A stretch of 64,000 nt of DNA from the NCBI RefSeq assembly GCF_001570365.1, contig NZ_BBYK01000040.1, positions 289,915 to 353,914 on the forward strand, in the 5' to 3' direction. The notes below the pieces were generated by a model. It had not been told where the DNA came from, did no database searches, and saw only the letters and a program-made list of their open reading frames with translations. Shown here one piece after another: positions 50,461 to 61,321 of this stretch. This stretch comes from Microtetraspora fusca. GTDB lineage: Bacteria; Actinomycetota; Actinomycetes; Streptosporangiales; Streptosporangiaceae. A program made the translations under genes and the position numbers. Numbering within the stretch: position 1 is the first letter of the stretch; each line of letters starts with the position of its first letter.

Positions 50461-50552
50461 CGCGTCACAGTGCGCCGCGTCACAGTGCGCCGCGTCACAG
50501 TGCGCCGCGTCACAGTGCGCCGTGTCATAGTGCGCGCCGTGTCATAGTGCGC
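50461..50552. repeat. Six-copy tandem array of a 15-bp unit
   Basis: Unit CGCGTCACAGTGCGC: four perfect copies in a row, then two copies of the variant CGTGTCATAGTGCGC, the last offset by two bases. It lies between the DUF305 and DUF3467 genes, ending 55 bp before the latter. Confidence 0.9.
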
Positions 50553-50607
50553 GGAAACGCGCTCGCCAGGGCAACATGAGGGGAAGTGTCCGGAGGAGAG
50601 GCGAACA

Positions 50608-50904
50608 TTGATTGACGAGCCGGAAAGCCGCCTTGAGGTGACCATCTCACCCGAGGTCGAGGCGGGACAGTACGCCAACTTCGCCTCGGTGTGGCACACC
50701 CGTGATGGGTTCATCCTGGATTTCGCGGTGATCACCCGGCCACCGGCCATCGCGGACGACCCGCAGTCGGGCACGCAGTACGTCAGCGTGCCGACGCGGA
50801 TCGTCAGCCGGATCCGGATCCCTCCCGCTCAGGTCTTCGAGCTGATGAAGGCGCTGGAACAGCAGCTCACCGCGTTCGAGAAGGAGACCGGCCACAAGCT
50901 CTGA
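50608..50904 (+). CDS. DUF3467 family protein
   Basis: A 98-residue cytoplasmic protein of the DUF3467 family. The conserved sequence elements are EAGQYANFASVWHTRDGFILDF and, toward the end, SRIRIPPAQVFELMKALEQQL. The start is TTG with GGAGGAG 10 nt upstream. Function is unknown. The upstream region holds the six-copy tandem array, which might affect its expression. Confidence 0.85.
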   Translation: MIDEPESRLEVTISPEVEAGQYANFASVWHTRDGFILDFAVITRPPAIADDPQSGTQYVSVPTRIVSRIRIPPAQVFELMKALEQQLTAFEKETGHKL

Positions 50905-50929
50905 CCGCCGCTCCCCTTCCGGAACGACA

Positions 50930-50970
50930 GGTGCCCGGCCGGCGTACCGGGCACCGCGTACGCCGGCCGG
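50930..50970. terminator. Two overlapping hairpins between convergent genes
   Basis: A 9-bp stem (50930-50938 with 50947-50955) and a 13-bp stem (50935-50947 with 50958-50970) share bases and cannot form together. The longer is the probable terminator for the DUF3467 gene and the threonine aldolase gene. Confidence 0.65.
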
Positions 50971-50993
50971 AGCTGTCGGACACGACCTGACGG

Positions 50994-52067
50994 TCAGGCG
51001 TGCATCTCGGCGGCGAGGGCGGCCGCGAAGGCGTCCACGTCGGCCTCGGTGGTGTCGAAGGCGCACATCCAGCGGACCTCGACCCGGCCGCCGCCGACCT
51101 GTTCGTTCCAGTTGTAGAAGCGGTAGCGCTTGCGCAGCCGGTCCGCCGCGTCGGCGGGCAGGATCGCGAACACCGCGTTCGCCTCGACCGGCCGCGGCAC
51201 CTCGACGCCGGGGATGTCCCGCACGGCGCTCGCCAGCCGGGCCGCCATCGTGTTCGCCTGGCGGGCGTTGCGCAGCCACAGGTCGCCCGCGAGGAGCGCC
51301 TCGAACTGGACCGAGACGAACCGCATCTTGGAGGCGAGCTGCATGCTCGTCTTCCGGAGGTACGGCAGGCCGCTCACGGCCGCGGGGTTGAGGACGACCA
51401 CCGCCTCCCCCAGCAGCAGGCCGATCTTGGTGCCGCCGAACGAGAGCACGTCCACCCCGGCGTCGGTGGTGAGCGCGCGCAGCGGCACGTCCAGGGCGGC
51501 CGCCGCGTTCGTGATGCGGGAGCCGTCCAGGTGGACGGTCATGCCCAGCTCGTGGGCGTGGTCGCAGATCGCCTTGATCTCGGCGGGCGTGTAGAGCGTG
51601 CCCAGTTCGGTGGTGTTGGAGATCGAGACGACCCGCGGCTGCGCCCGGTGCACGTCGCCGAAGCCCCACGCCTGCCGGTCGATCAGCTCCGGCGTGAGCT
51701 TGCCGTCCGGGGTCGGCACCGTGAGCAGCTTGAGCCCGCCGGTCACCTCGGGCGCGCCGCCCTCATCGGTGTTGATGTGCGCGCTCTCCGCGCACACCAC
51801 GGCCTCCCAGGGGGCGCACATCGAGCGCAGCGAGATGACGTTGGCCGCCGTGCCGTTGAAGACCGGCCACGCCTCGGCCCGGTCGCCGAAGTGCCCGCGG
51901 AAGATCTCCCGCGTCGCCTCCGTGTAGACGTCGTCGCCGTAGGAGATCTGGTGACCTCCGTTCGCGAGGGCGACGGCCTCCAGGATCTCGGGATGCACGC
52001 CCGCGTAGTTGTCGCTCGCGAACGTCTTGATCTCGGGATCGTGCCGCCGAACGGCATCCGTGGTCAC
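50994..52067 (-). CDS. Threonine aldolase (low-specificity type)
   Basis: A 357-residue fold-type I PLP enzyme that cleaves threonine or allo-threonine into glycine and acetaldehyde. Motifs are FASDNYAGVHPEI at the start, VFNGTAANVI, AHINTDEGGAPE, VHLDGSRITNA and the Schiff-base Lys in SFGGTKIGLLLGE. GTG start with GGAG 8 nt upstream. It is the last of three genes on this strand (DUF6421, SDR, aldolase) spaced 44 and 85 nt apart, probably one operon. Confidence 0.88.
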   Translation of the reverse strand: MTTDAVRRHDPEIKTFASDNYAGVHPEILEAVALANGGHQISYGDDVYTEATREIFRGHFGDRAEAWPVFNGTAANVISLRSMCAPWEAVVCAESAHINTDEGGAPEVTGGLKLLTVPTPDGKLTPELIDRQAWGFGDVHRAQPRVVSISNTTELGTLYTPAEIKAICDHAHELGMTVHLDGSRITNAAAALDVPLRALTTDAGVDVLSFGGTKIGLLLGEAVVVLNPAAVSGLPYLRKTSMQLASKMRFVSVQFEALLAGDLWLRNARQANTMAARLASAVRDIPGVEVPRPVEANAVFAILPADAADRLRKRYRFYNWNEQVGGGRVEVRWMCAFDTTEADVDAFAAALAAEMHA

Positions 52068-52152
52068 GGAAGCTCTCCATGTTTCTCGTCGTGATAGTCC
52101 TCCCGGGTCCCGGGCCGGTCTCCCGGCCCGTTCCCCGGGTCGCCGTCGCCGC

Positions 52153-52809
52153 TCAGCTCGCGGTGAGGTCGATCCGCTGCCCGTTGACCTCCTCGGGGCG
52201 GCGGTCCCACAGGTCGGAGACGGCCTTCGCCAGGGTAGCGACGTCGGTGCACCCCTTGAACGGCCGCTCCGGGCTGGCCGCCCGCATGGCGTCGTTGACC
52301 AGGGCCATCACCACCAGGATCGTCGCCGCGGACGCCGTGCCCTTCAGGGCGTCGGCGAACGCGAGGGTCCACGCCTCCGCGGCGGCCTTCGCCGTCGCGT
52401 ACGCCGCGTTGCCCTGGGTGGGCGCCTGCGCCGCCTTGGCCGAGACGATCACGAACCGGCCGTCGTCGCTGGCCCGCAGCAGCGGCTCGAACGCGAGCGA
52501 GACGTGCTGGAGCGTGCGGACCAGCAGGTCGTGCAGCAGGTTCCAGTCGGCGAGCGAGGTGTCGGCGAAGGCCTTGGACCCGCGCCACCCGCCGACGAGG
52601 TGGACGATGCCGTCCACCCGGCCGTGCTCCTCACCGATCCGCCCGGCCAGGTCGCGCACGGCCTGCTCGTCGAGCAGGTCGATCGGGAGGCAGCCGTCGG
52701 CTGCGGTCCGGTCGAGGCCGATCACCGTGTCGCCGAGCTCCTCGAACCGGCGGACGACGGCCTGCCCGGCGGGTCCGGCCGCGCCGGCGACCAGGATCAC
52801 TCTGCTCAT
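52153..52809 (-). CDS. Short-chain dehydrogenase/reductase
   Basis: A 218-residue SDR. The cofactor loop is VAGAAGPAGQAVV (a variant of TGxxxGxG with Ala for Thr), followed by LDRTAADG and a D in PIDLLD, an arrangement that suggests NAD(H). The catalytic pattern is Ser in VIVSAKAAQ and Tyr-x3-Lys in NAAYATAKAAAE. Between DUF6421 and threonine aldolase genes in a likely operon. The substrate is unknown. Confidence 0.85.
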   Translation of the reverse strand: MSRVILVAGAAGPAGQAVVRRFEELGDTVIGLDRTAADGCLPIDLLDEQAVRDLAGRIGEEHGRVDGIVHLVGGWRGSKAFADTSLADWNLLHDLLVRTLQHVSLAFEPLLRASDDGRFVIVSAKAAQAPTQGNAAYATAKAAAEAWTLAFADALKGTASAATILVVMALVNDAMRAASPERPFKGCTDVATLAKAVSDLWDRRPEEVNGQRIDLTAS

Positions 52810-52853
52810 CGCTCACTCACTCTCTCGCGTACGGCCCGTGCGGACGGACGGGG

Positions 52854-54995
52854 TCACGCCCTGATCCCACGGGTGGACTCGACGACATCGGTGAGCTTAC
52901 GGCGCAGGGCCTCGTAGAACATGCTCAGGGGGAACTCGTCCGACAGGACGGCGTCCACGACGGCCTTGGGGAAGCCCTCGACCGGCAGCGCGTCCACGCC
53001 CTTGTGCCAGACCGAGGCCGGGTGCGGCTCGACGTAGGCGGCCACGAGCTGGTGCGCGGCGAGCCAGTGGGCGAGCTTGGACCGGTCGATGCCGTCGCGG
53101 TAGAGCTTCTCGACCTCGCCGCGCAGGTCGGCGATGCCGTCGGCGATGCGCTCCCAGTCGACGGTGAGCCGGTTGTCGGTCCAGCGCACGATGTCGTTCC
53201 GGTGCAGGTAGGCGAAGAGGAGCTGGCCGCCGAGCCCGTCGTAGTTGCGCACCCGGTCACCGGTGATCGGGAAGCGGAACAACCGGTCGAACAGGATCGC
53301 GTACTGGACGTACTTGGCCTGCGGCACTCCGGCCGCCTCCAGCTTCACCGCCTCGCCGAACGCCGTCAGGTCGCAGCGCAGCTCCTCCAGGGAGTACAGC
53401 CAGTACGGCATCCGCTGCTTGATCATGAAGGGGTCGAACGGCAGGTCGCCGTGGCTGTGCGTCCGGTCGTGGATCAGGTCCCACATCACGAACGTGTCCT
53501 GGGCGAGCCGCTGCGAGGCGATCAGCCGGGCCGCGTCCGGCGGCAGGGCCAGCTTCAGCGTCGTGGCCGCGGCGCCGCTGACGACGCGGAACCGGGCGGC
53601 CTCGCGGTCGCAGAAGATGCCGCCCCAGGTGAACGCGGGCGGCGTCCGCCGCACGGCGACGGTCTCGGGGAACAGCACGGCGGAGTTGGTGTCGTAGCCC
53701 GAGGTGAAGTCCACGAACGCGATCGGGACGAACATCGGGTTGTCGTAGCCGCCGCGCTCCAGCTCGGCCAGCCACTCCGGCCAGACGGTGCGGATCCAGA
53801 CGGCCTCGATGTTGCGGTTCAGGTTGCCGTTCTGGGTGTACATCGGGAAGACGACGAGGTGCTCCAGCCCGTCCACGCGCTGCGTGTCGGGGTGGAAGGC
53901 GTCGAGGGAGTCGAGGAAGTCGGGCACGCCTAGCCCGTCGGCCACCCACTTGCGGAAGTCGGCGACGACCGCGTCCAGGTACGCGCTGTCGTGCGGGAAG
54001 CGCGGCGCGAGCCGTACGACGTGGTCGACGATGTCGCCGACGAGCGCGACGGCGCGGTCGCGGTCGCCGGTCACGGAGCCGTCCTTGGCCTGGAGGCCGC
54101 GCAGTTCCTCGGCGGCCGCCTTGAGCCCGGCGAACAGCCGGACGTACTCCTCCTCCTGGGCGTCCTGCTCGCCGCTCGCGTTGGAGGCGCGGTCGCCGGC
54201 CGAGTCGGCGGGGTCGCGGGCGACCCAGGTGACGAGGTTCTCCCAGAGGCGCTCGTGGTCGTAGTCGCCGATCGAGTCGTCGCCGAAGAGGTCGGAGTCG
54301 GCGAGCACGACCACCCGGCCCCGGCCGTGTCGTACGGCGAGGGCGACGGGGCGGCGGGCGGGGTCGGCGGTGTCCGAGGTGGCGAAGAGCACGGTCGCGC
54401 CGTCCGGCGGGACGAGCGTGCCGGAGCGGTAGAAGCAGGCCTGGCGGACGCCGGCGAGCAGGTCCTGCGCGGGGGCGGCGCCCGCCCCCTCGGCCGCGGC
54501 GCCGGACACGACGGCGGCCTGCGGAGCGCCGAGGACCCAGGTCGCGACCTTGTTGTGGCAGTTGGCCGGGTCCTGGACGGTGACGTGCTCCACGCCGACG
54601 CCGAAGCGGGCCAGCAGCTCGGTCAGGTTGCTCCCGTACTTCTCCTGCTCGCACTCGGCCAGCACGATCAGCCCGCCGCCGTCGGCGACGTACGCCTCGA
54701 TCGCGTCCAGCTCCTCGACCGGGAAGACGGGGCTGCCCAGGCCGGTGGTCCGCTCCCACAGCTCCGCCGACGGGTGCGCGACGACGAAGACGTCGTGGGC
54801 GCTCAGCAATGACGGCGTGATCGGTCCTTCGGTGTGGGCGGCGACCGTGTGGCCCAGCTCGCGCAGCGCCCCCGCCGCCCTGGCGTAACTGTTGTCGTCG
54901 GGATGCGCCGGATTCATGGCCTCAGCGACGTCGCGCCGGATGGTCCATGCCTCGCTGTGTGCCTCGTCGAACAGGATCGAGGGGAACGTCGTCAT
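52854..54995 (-). CDS. DUF6421 family protein with N-terminal glutaminase-like fold
   Basis: A 713-residue cytoplasmic protein. The first 240 residues (VFVVAHPSAELWER, AIEAYVADGGGLIVLAECEQEKYG, RGRVVVLADSDLFGDDSIGDYDH) resemble the GATase1/ThuA-like fold used by sugar- and peptide-binding proteins; there is no nucleophile Cys, so it is likely a binding module. The rest (about 290-713), with MWDLIHDRTHSHGDLPFDPF and TDNRLTVDWERIADGIADL, corresponds to the actinobacterial DUF6421. ATG with GGGAG 8 nt upstream. First gene of the operon with SDR and threonine aldolase. Function unknown. Confidence 0.75.
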   Translation of the reverse strand: MTTFPSILFDEAHSEAWTIRRDVAEAMNPAHPDDNSYARAAGALRELGHTVAAHTEGPITPSLLSAHDVFVVAHPSAELWERTTGLGSPVFPVEELDAIEAYVADGGGLIVLAECEQEKYGSNLTELLARFGVGVEHVTVQDPANCHNKVATWVLGAPQAAVVSGAAAEGAGAAPAQDLLAGVRQACFYRSGTLVPPDGATVLFATSDTADPARRPVALAVRHGRGRVVVLADSDLFGDDSIGDYDHERLWENLVTWVARDPADSAGDRASNASGEQDAQEEEYVRLFAGLKAAAEELRGLQAKDGSVTGDRDRAVALVGDIVDHVVRLAPRFPHDSAYLDAVVADFRKWVADGLGVPDFLDSLDAFHPDTQRVDGLEHLVVFPMYTQNGNLNRNIEAVWIRTVWPEWLAELERGGYDNPMFVPIAFVDFTSGYDTNSAVLFPETVAVRRTPPAFTWGGIFCDREAARFRVVSGAAATTLKLALPPDAARLIASQRLAQDTFVMWDLIHDRTHSHGDLPFDPFMIKQRMPYWLYSLEELRCDLTAFGEAVKLEAAGVPQAKYVQYAILFDRLFRFPITGDRVRNYDGLGGQLLFAYLHRNDIVRWTDNRLTVDWERIADGIADLRGEVEKLYRDGIDRSKLAHWLAAHQLVAAYVEPHPASVWHKGVDALPVEGFPKAVVDAVLSDEFPLSMFYEALRRKLTDVVESTRGIRA

Positions 54996-55179
54996 GAAAT
55001 ATCTCCCGATTCAGGACCTATCTGCCGAAAAATATACACATAGTCCCTCCTGCGGCCACAAGTCCCCCAAGCGATGGACGGCGAATCACCCCGGCGGCGG
55101 ACGTGCGCCCGAACGCGGGCCGCCTAGTGTCCGGCGCGATCGGAAAACGATCGGAAGGCACCGCTGTGAGGAAAATCTC

Positions 55180-55878
55180 ATGCTCAAAAACACGACCAGA
55201 TTCAGGCGCGTCGCCACCGGCACGCTGCTGATCGCCGCCCCGCTGCTGCAGCTCGTCGCCGTGATCGTCGACCCCGGCACGTGGGGCGACGACCGGGAGG
55301 CGGTCAGCTACGGCGCCAACCCGGCCCTCGCCCAGCTCCAGTCCGTGCTCTACCACTGGAGCTGGCTGCTGATGGCCGTCGCGGCCGTCGGTGTTCTGCA
55401 CTTCGTCCGGCGCCGCGCCGTGGCGTTCGGCCACATCGCCGGCGTGGTGACCGTCCTCGGCTACATCAACCTCTCGTCACTGCTGATGACGGACCCGGTC
55501 GAGTGGTGGCTCGGGCAGCACTACACGCCGGAGCAGGCGCAGCGCATCCTCGACGAGATAATGGGCCTGCCCCACTCCACCTTCGGGTTCAGGCTGCCGG
55601 GGATGATCGGGATCGCCGCGCTGCCCCTGCTGCTGACCGCCGTGTGGCGGGCCGGGGCGGTCCACTGGTGGGTGCCGGCCACGGTGGCGGTCGGCTACAT
55701 CGTCTCGTTCCCCGTGCCGTACGGCCCGATCACGGTCCTCTTCTGGGCGCTGCCCGTCGTCGCCCTCGGCGCGTTCGGCCTGAAGGTGCTCCGGATGGGC
55801 GACGACGCGTGGGCCGCCTACTACCCCGCCGCCCCCGGCGTCACCACGCCCGACTCGTACGCGAAGACGACCGCCTGA
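55180..55878 (+). CDS. Small multi-pass membrane protein
   Basis: A 232-residue integral membrane protein with six likely helices (for example TLLIAAPLLQLVAVIVD, HWSWLLMAVAAVGVLHFV, IGIAALPLLLTAVW, ITVLFWALPVVALGAFGL). No family is recognised. Start ATG at 55180 with GAGG 8 nt upstream; the frame runs further back only by chance. Two copies of CGATCGGAA lie 30-45 bp before the start. Its 3' end overlaps the convergent response-regulator gene by 58 bp, which hints that the two are not expressed strongly together. Confidence 0.7.
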   Translation: MLKNTTRFRRVATGTLLIAAPLLQLVAVIVDPGTWGDDREAVSYGANPALAQLQSVLYHWSWLLMAVAAVGVLHFVRRRAVAFGHIAGVVTVLGYINLSSLLMTDPVEWWLGQHYTPEQAQRILDEIMGLPHSTFGFRLPGMIGIAALPLLLTAVWRAGAVHWWVPATVAVGYIVSFPVPYGPITVLFWALPVVALGAFGLKVLRMGDDAWAAYYPAAPGVTTPDSYAKTTA

Positions 55879-56492
55879 GCGCGGTCGCGGAGGTTCAGCT
55901 TCATGAGCACCCGCGCCACATGGGTCTTGACCGTGGCCTCGCCGACGAAGAGCTCCCCGGCGATCTCGGCGTTGGTGAGGCCGCGGGCGAGCATCCGGAG
56001 CACCTCCAGCTCGCGCGGGGTCAGCTCGGAGAGCTGCGGCGGGCGGACCGGCTCGTGCCGTCCCGCGAAGGACGCGATCACGCGCGTGGTCACCGCGGGG
56101 TCGAGCAGCCCGTCGCCGCCGGCCACCACCCTGATGGCCTCGACGAGCTGCTCCGGCGGCGACACCTTCAGCAGGAAGCCGCTCGTCCCGGCGCGCAGCG
56201 CGGCGTACAGGTTCTCGTCGGTGTCGAACGTCGTCAGTATGACGATCTTCGGCGGGTGCGGTGTGTCGAGCAGGTGCCTGGCCGCGGTCAGTCCGTCCAT
56301 GCGCGGCATCGAGATGTCCATGAGGACGACGTCCGGCCGGCACCGCCGGGCCACGGCGACCGCCTCCACGCCGTCGGCGGCCTCGCCGACGACCTCCATG
56401 CCGGGCTCGCTCTCCACGACCATGCGCAGCCCCGCGCGGATCATGGCCTGGTCGTCGGCGACGACGACGCGGATCGGGGACGCCTCGCTCAT
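55821..56492 (-). CDS. NarL-type response regulator
   Basis: A 223-residue regulator. The receiver has DDQ (acidic pocket), phospho-Asp in VVLMDISMPRMDG and Lys in FLLKVSPPEQ. The LuxR helix-turn-helix (LTPRELEVLRMLARGLTNAE, ATVKTHVARVLMKLNL) is intact. Its ATG overlaps the kinase stop codon (TGATG), so the two are coupled. Confidence 0.93.
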   Translation of the reverse strand: MSEASPIRVVVADDQAMIRAGLRMVVESEPGMEVVGEAADGVEAVAVARRCRPDVVLMDISMPRMDGLTAARHLLDTPHPPKIVILTTFDTDENLYAALRAGTSGFLLKVSPPEQLVEAIRVVAGGDGLLDPAVTTRVIASFAGRHEPVRPPQLSELTPRELEVLRMLARGLTNAEIAGELFVGEATVKTHVARVLMKLNLRDRAQAVVFAYESGVVTPGAAG

Positions 56493-57670
56493 CACGCGTG
56501 CTCGCTCATCGGGACTCCTTGGGAAAGGGGAAGCCGGGCGTGGACCTGGAAGCCGCCCTCGGGCAGCGGCCCGGCCTCGATCGAGCCGCCGAACAGCTCG
56601 GCCCGCTCGCGCATGCCGATGAGGCCGTTGCCGGTGGACAGCCCGGCCGCGGACGGGCCGGCCGTGCCATTGTCGACGATCCGGAGCTCCACGACATCGT
56701 CCCGATAGCCGATCGTGATCCGCACGTCGGCGTCGCCCGCGTACTTCACCGCGTTGGTCAGCGCCTCCTGCACGATCCGGTAGGCGGACAGGTCGAGGCC
56801 GGGCGGGAGCCGTACCGGCTCGCCCTCGACGGCGAGGTGGACCCGCAGGCCGGACGACCCGAGCGTGGCGATGAGGTTGTCCACCATGTCCAGGCCCGGC
56901 TGGGGCAGCGCCTCGTCCTGCGGCATCCGGAGCGCACCGAGCATGATGCGCAGCTCCTCGACGGCCTCCCGGCCGGCCTGCTCGATGCCGGACAGGATCG
57001 CGTTGTCGCCGCCCAGGCCGCGGCGCAGCACCCCGGCCTGCATGACCATCATGCTCACGCTGTGGGCGACCACGTCGTGCAGCTCCCTGGCGATGCGGGT
57101 GCGCTCGGCGGCGACCGCCTCCGTGGCCCGGCGCTCGCGCTCCAGCTCCAGGCGGGCCGCACGCTCGGCCATCCGCTGCACGCGCACCTGATAGCCGCGC
57201 AGCGCCAGCCCGGTCAGGTACGCGGAGCCGAAGAGGACGGTGAGGAAGATGATCTCGTCGAGCGGCAGCTGCCGGTGGTCCACCGCTCCCGAGTCGAAGA
57301 TGAGGATGCCCGCGATCGCCCACGACGCCCCCGGCTTCGGCGGCAGTTTCGCGCCGATCGTGTGGAAGACGATGAGCAGCGAGGCGAGCTGCCACACGGG
57401 ACAGCCCTCGTTGCCCTGCCGGTGCCAGGCGTACTGCGCGAGCACCATCAGGATGAAGACCGCCACCGGGAACCTGCGGCGGTAGAGGACCAGCACGCCG
57501 GTGACGACCGCCTGGGCCACCCACCAGAACTGCGGGTTCTGCGCCGACCCGTAGGACGTCGCGACCGTCATCGCCTCGAGCGTGCCGAGAGTGATCACTG
57601 CGGCGCCGATCAGCGCGTCCACCAGAGGGAGAGATCGGAAGTGGCGCATCAGGGAGGGCATGACGCGCAC
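56492..57670 (-). CDS. NarL-type sensor histidine kinase
   Basis: A 392-residue sensor kinase with four or five N-terminal membrane helices, a HisKA_3 helix with RIARELHDVVAHSVSMMV (phospho-His near residue 202) and a HATPase domain (EALTNAVKYAGDA, VDNGTAG, NGLIGMRERAELFGG). There is no large sensing domain outside the membrane, so it probably senses the envelope. GTG at 57670 or ATG at 57661 could be the start; a TATTAA box just upstream suggests little or no leader. Confidence 0.93.
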   Translation of the reverse strand: MRVMPSLMRHFRSLPLVDALIGAAVITLGTLEAMTVATSYGSAQNPQFWWVAQAVVTGVLVLYRRRFPVAVFILMVLAQYAWHRQGNEGCPVWQLASLLIVFHTIGAKLPPKPGASWAIAGILIFDSGAVDHRQLPLDEIIFLTVLFGSAYLTGLALRGYQVRVQRMAERAARLELERERRATEAVAAERTRIARELHDVVAHSVSMMVMQAGVLRRGLGGDNAILSGIEQAGREAVEELRIMLGALRMPQDEALPQPGLDMVDNLIATLGSSGLRVHLAVEGEPVRLPPGLDLSAYRIVQEALTNAVKYAGDADVRITIGYRDDVVELRIVDNGTAGPSAAGLSTGNGLIGMRERAELFGGSIEAGPLPEGGFQVHARLPLSQGVPMSEHA

Positions 57671-57858
57671 ATTAATATGCGGCTCCGGAGAGGGACACCG
57701 GCCGCGACCGGGACTTCAATCAGACGGCAAGCGGATGACAAGTGAGCGCGCGGGCCGGCGCCGGTATCAAGTGGATGTCGGTCACCGTTCGGGCTCTTGA
57801 ACATCACTCTCCGCGCTGGGACTCTTGGACTGTTCCCACCAGGTCGTAGGAGGCTGCG

Positions 57859-59408
57859 ATGCCCTCCCTGCACTCCCTCATTGCGGGGCTGGGCGCCCTC
57901 GGTCTGCTCTCGCTGCCGTTCCACCCCCACCCCAGCGGCTCGACCGACCGGGTCACGCCCGGCGTCGTGCGGGTCGAGTCCGCCTCGCACGTGTCGATCA
58001 CCCTGCTCGACGACCGCAGCGTCATCCAGCAGGTCGTCCGCGAGTACGACACCGACCTGGCCGAGGGCAGCGGGTTCACCGTCACCCCCGACGGCGTGGT
58101 CGTCACCGCGACCGGCGTGGTGCAGGCGAGCCGCGACCCCCGGATCTACGCCGCGAACCGGGTCTTCTCCGAATACTTCAAGGTCAAGATCCCGGCGGAC
58201 TTCTCCCGGCACACCCTCGACGACCCGGACCTCAACCGGCGATTACAGGCCTGCTATCCCCCGCAGGGACAGAACTCGACCTGCATCGCGACGGTCACCA
58301 CCGACGTCACCGTCTTCCCCTACCTCGACCCCCCGCTGCCGGACGGGCTGCCCGCCCAGATCCTCACCACCGGCACCTCCCCCGCCGCCCCCGCCGTACT
58401 GAAGGTCACCAAGGGCGGCGAGAAGCAGACCCTCCCCACCGTGCCGCTGGCCGTCTCTCTCGGCCAGTCCGTCGTCGCCCTCGACGTGATCTCGTTCGCC
58501 GGCCGGCCGTCGGCCAAGCAGCCCGCCAAGGCCGACACCGCCCACCTGGACCCGCCCGGCACCCGCACGTTCAAGCAGGAGGACCGCGACAAGCTCGCGA
58601 AGCTGCTCAAGAACGGCGCGACCGGCGGCGCGCTGATCGACGACAACAAGAGCGAGGTCGTCGGGCTGCTGGCCGGCGACTCCGGCACACCGCTGACGAT
58701 CACGCCGGTGGACGAGGTCCGCACCTCCCTGGTCGCCGCCGGCGTCACGCCGCGCCGCGGCCCGGTGGACGTCGTGTACGAGAGCGCGCTGGCGTCCTAC
58801 CACAACAAGCTGTACGCCGAGGCGGTCCCGGTGCTGCTCCAGGTGCTCAACCTGCGGCCGGACCAGGCTGTCGCGCTCGACCACCTCAAGGTCGCCAGGG
58901 CCAAGGCGGGGACCGCCGAGGACGCGGGCGCCCGGGTCGCGCCCTCGCCGGTGGCCGCGGCGAAGCGGTCCTCGGCGACCTCGTCGCTGCTCTGGCTGGG
59001 CGGCGGCGCGGCGGTCGTGATCGTGATCGCGGCGGGAGCCGCGGCGGCCCTGGCCCGCCGCCGACGGCGGCGATCCGGCGCGGAGGCCGGGAGCGCCGCC
59101 GACGACGCGCACGATCCGGCCCCCAACGGGGTGGCTTCCGGGCAGGCGGGGGCGGAGGTCGGCTCCTGGCCGCCCGCCGCGACCCAGGTGTTCGAGGCCG
59201 CGCCGTACGAGGCGCCGGTCTCCCCCCGGCGGGACGCCTCCGAGGGAGCCGGGGCGGCAGCCGCCGCGCCGCCGTTCGACGCGCGGCCCGCGCCGGATCC
59301 ATCGCCGCCACGCGGGCAGGCGCAGCTCAAGTTCTGCACCCAGTGCGGGATGCGTCTCGGGCAGGGCCACCGGTTCTGCGGCTTCTGCGGGCATCCGGCG
59401 GACCCGCG

Positions 59409-59412
<4 letters not shown>
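57859..59412 (+). CDS. Membrane protein with inactive trypsin-like domain and C-terminal zinc ribbon
   Basis: A 517-residue protein. The exported N-terminal part (about 25-285) has a trypsin/HtrA-like strand order (VTPGVVRVES, EGSGFTVTPDGVVVTATGVV), but the GDSGGP site reads GATGGALID, so the catalytic Ser is Thr and Asp is Ala; His is not in place either. A TPR-like pair of helices follows (SALASYHNKLYAEAVPVLLQ), then one membrane helix (VVIVIAAGAAAALARRRRRR) and a cytoplasmic tail ending in a zinc ribbon (FCTQCGMRLGQGHRFCGFCG). Its stop overlaps the kinase start (ATGA), implying a joint role: sensor or scaffold for the kinase. Confidence 0.7.
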
Positions 59413-61187
<1,775 letters not shown>

Positions 61188-61220
61188 ACCAGCCGTAGAC
61201 CAGCCGGCTCGTCGCGCCGC

Positions 61221-61243
61221 GCCGGCCGTACGGAACGGCCGGC
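61221..61243. terminator. Hairpin terminator between kinase and response-regulator genes
   Basis: GCCGGCCGT-ACGGA-ACGGCCGGC, a 9-bp perfect stem between two convergent genes. Confidence 0.7.
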
Positions 61244-61321
61244 CGAAACAGGCGGCCCCGAGGCCGAGAAAGCCCAGGATTCATGGGAACCCGATTCCGG
61301 AGACGCGTCCGCGCGGGTGGG

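Noticed and set aside
50461-50552. CRISPR array
   Set aside because: Units are 15 bp and contiguous, without spacers, and no cas gene is near.
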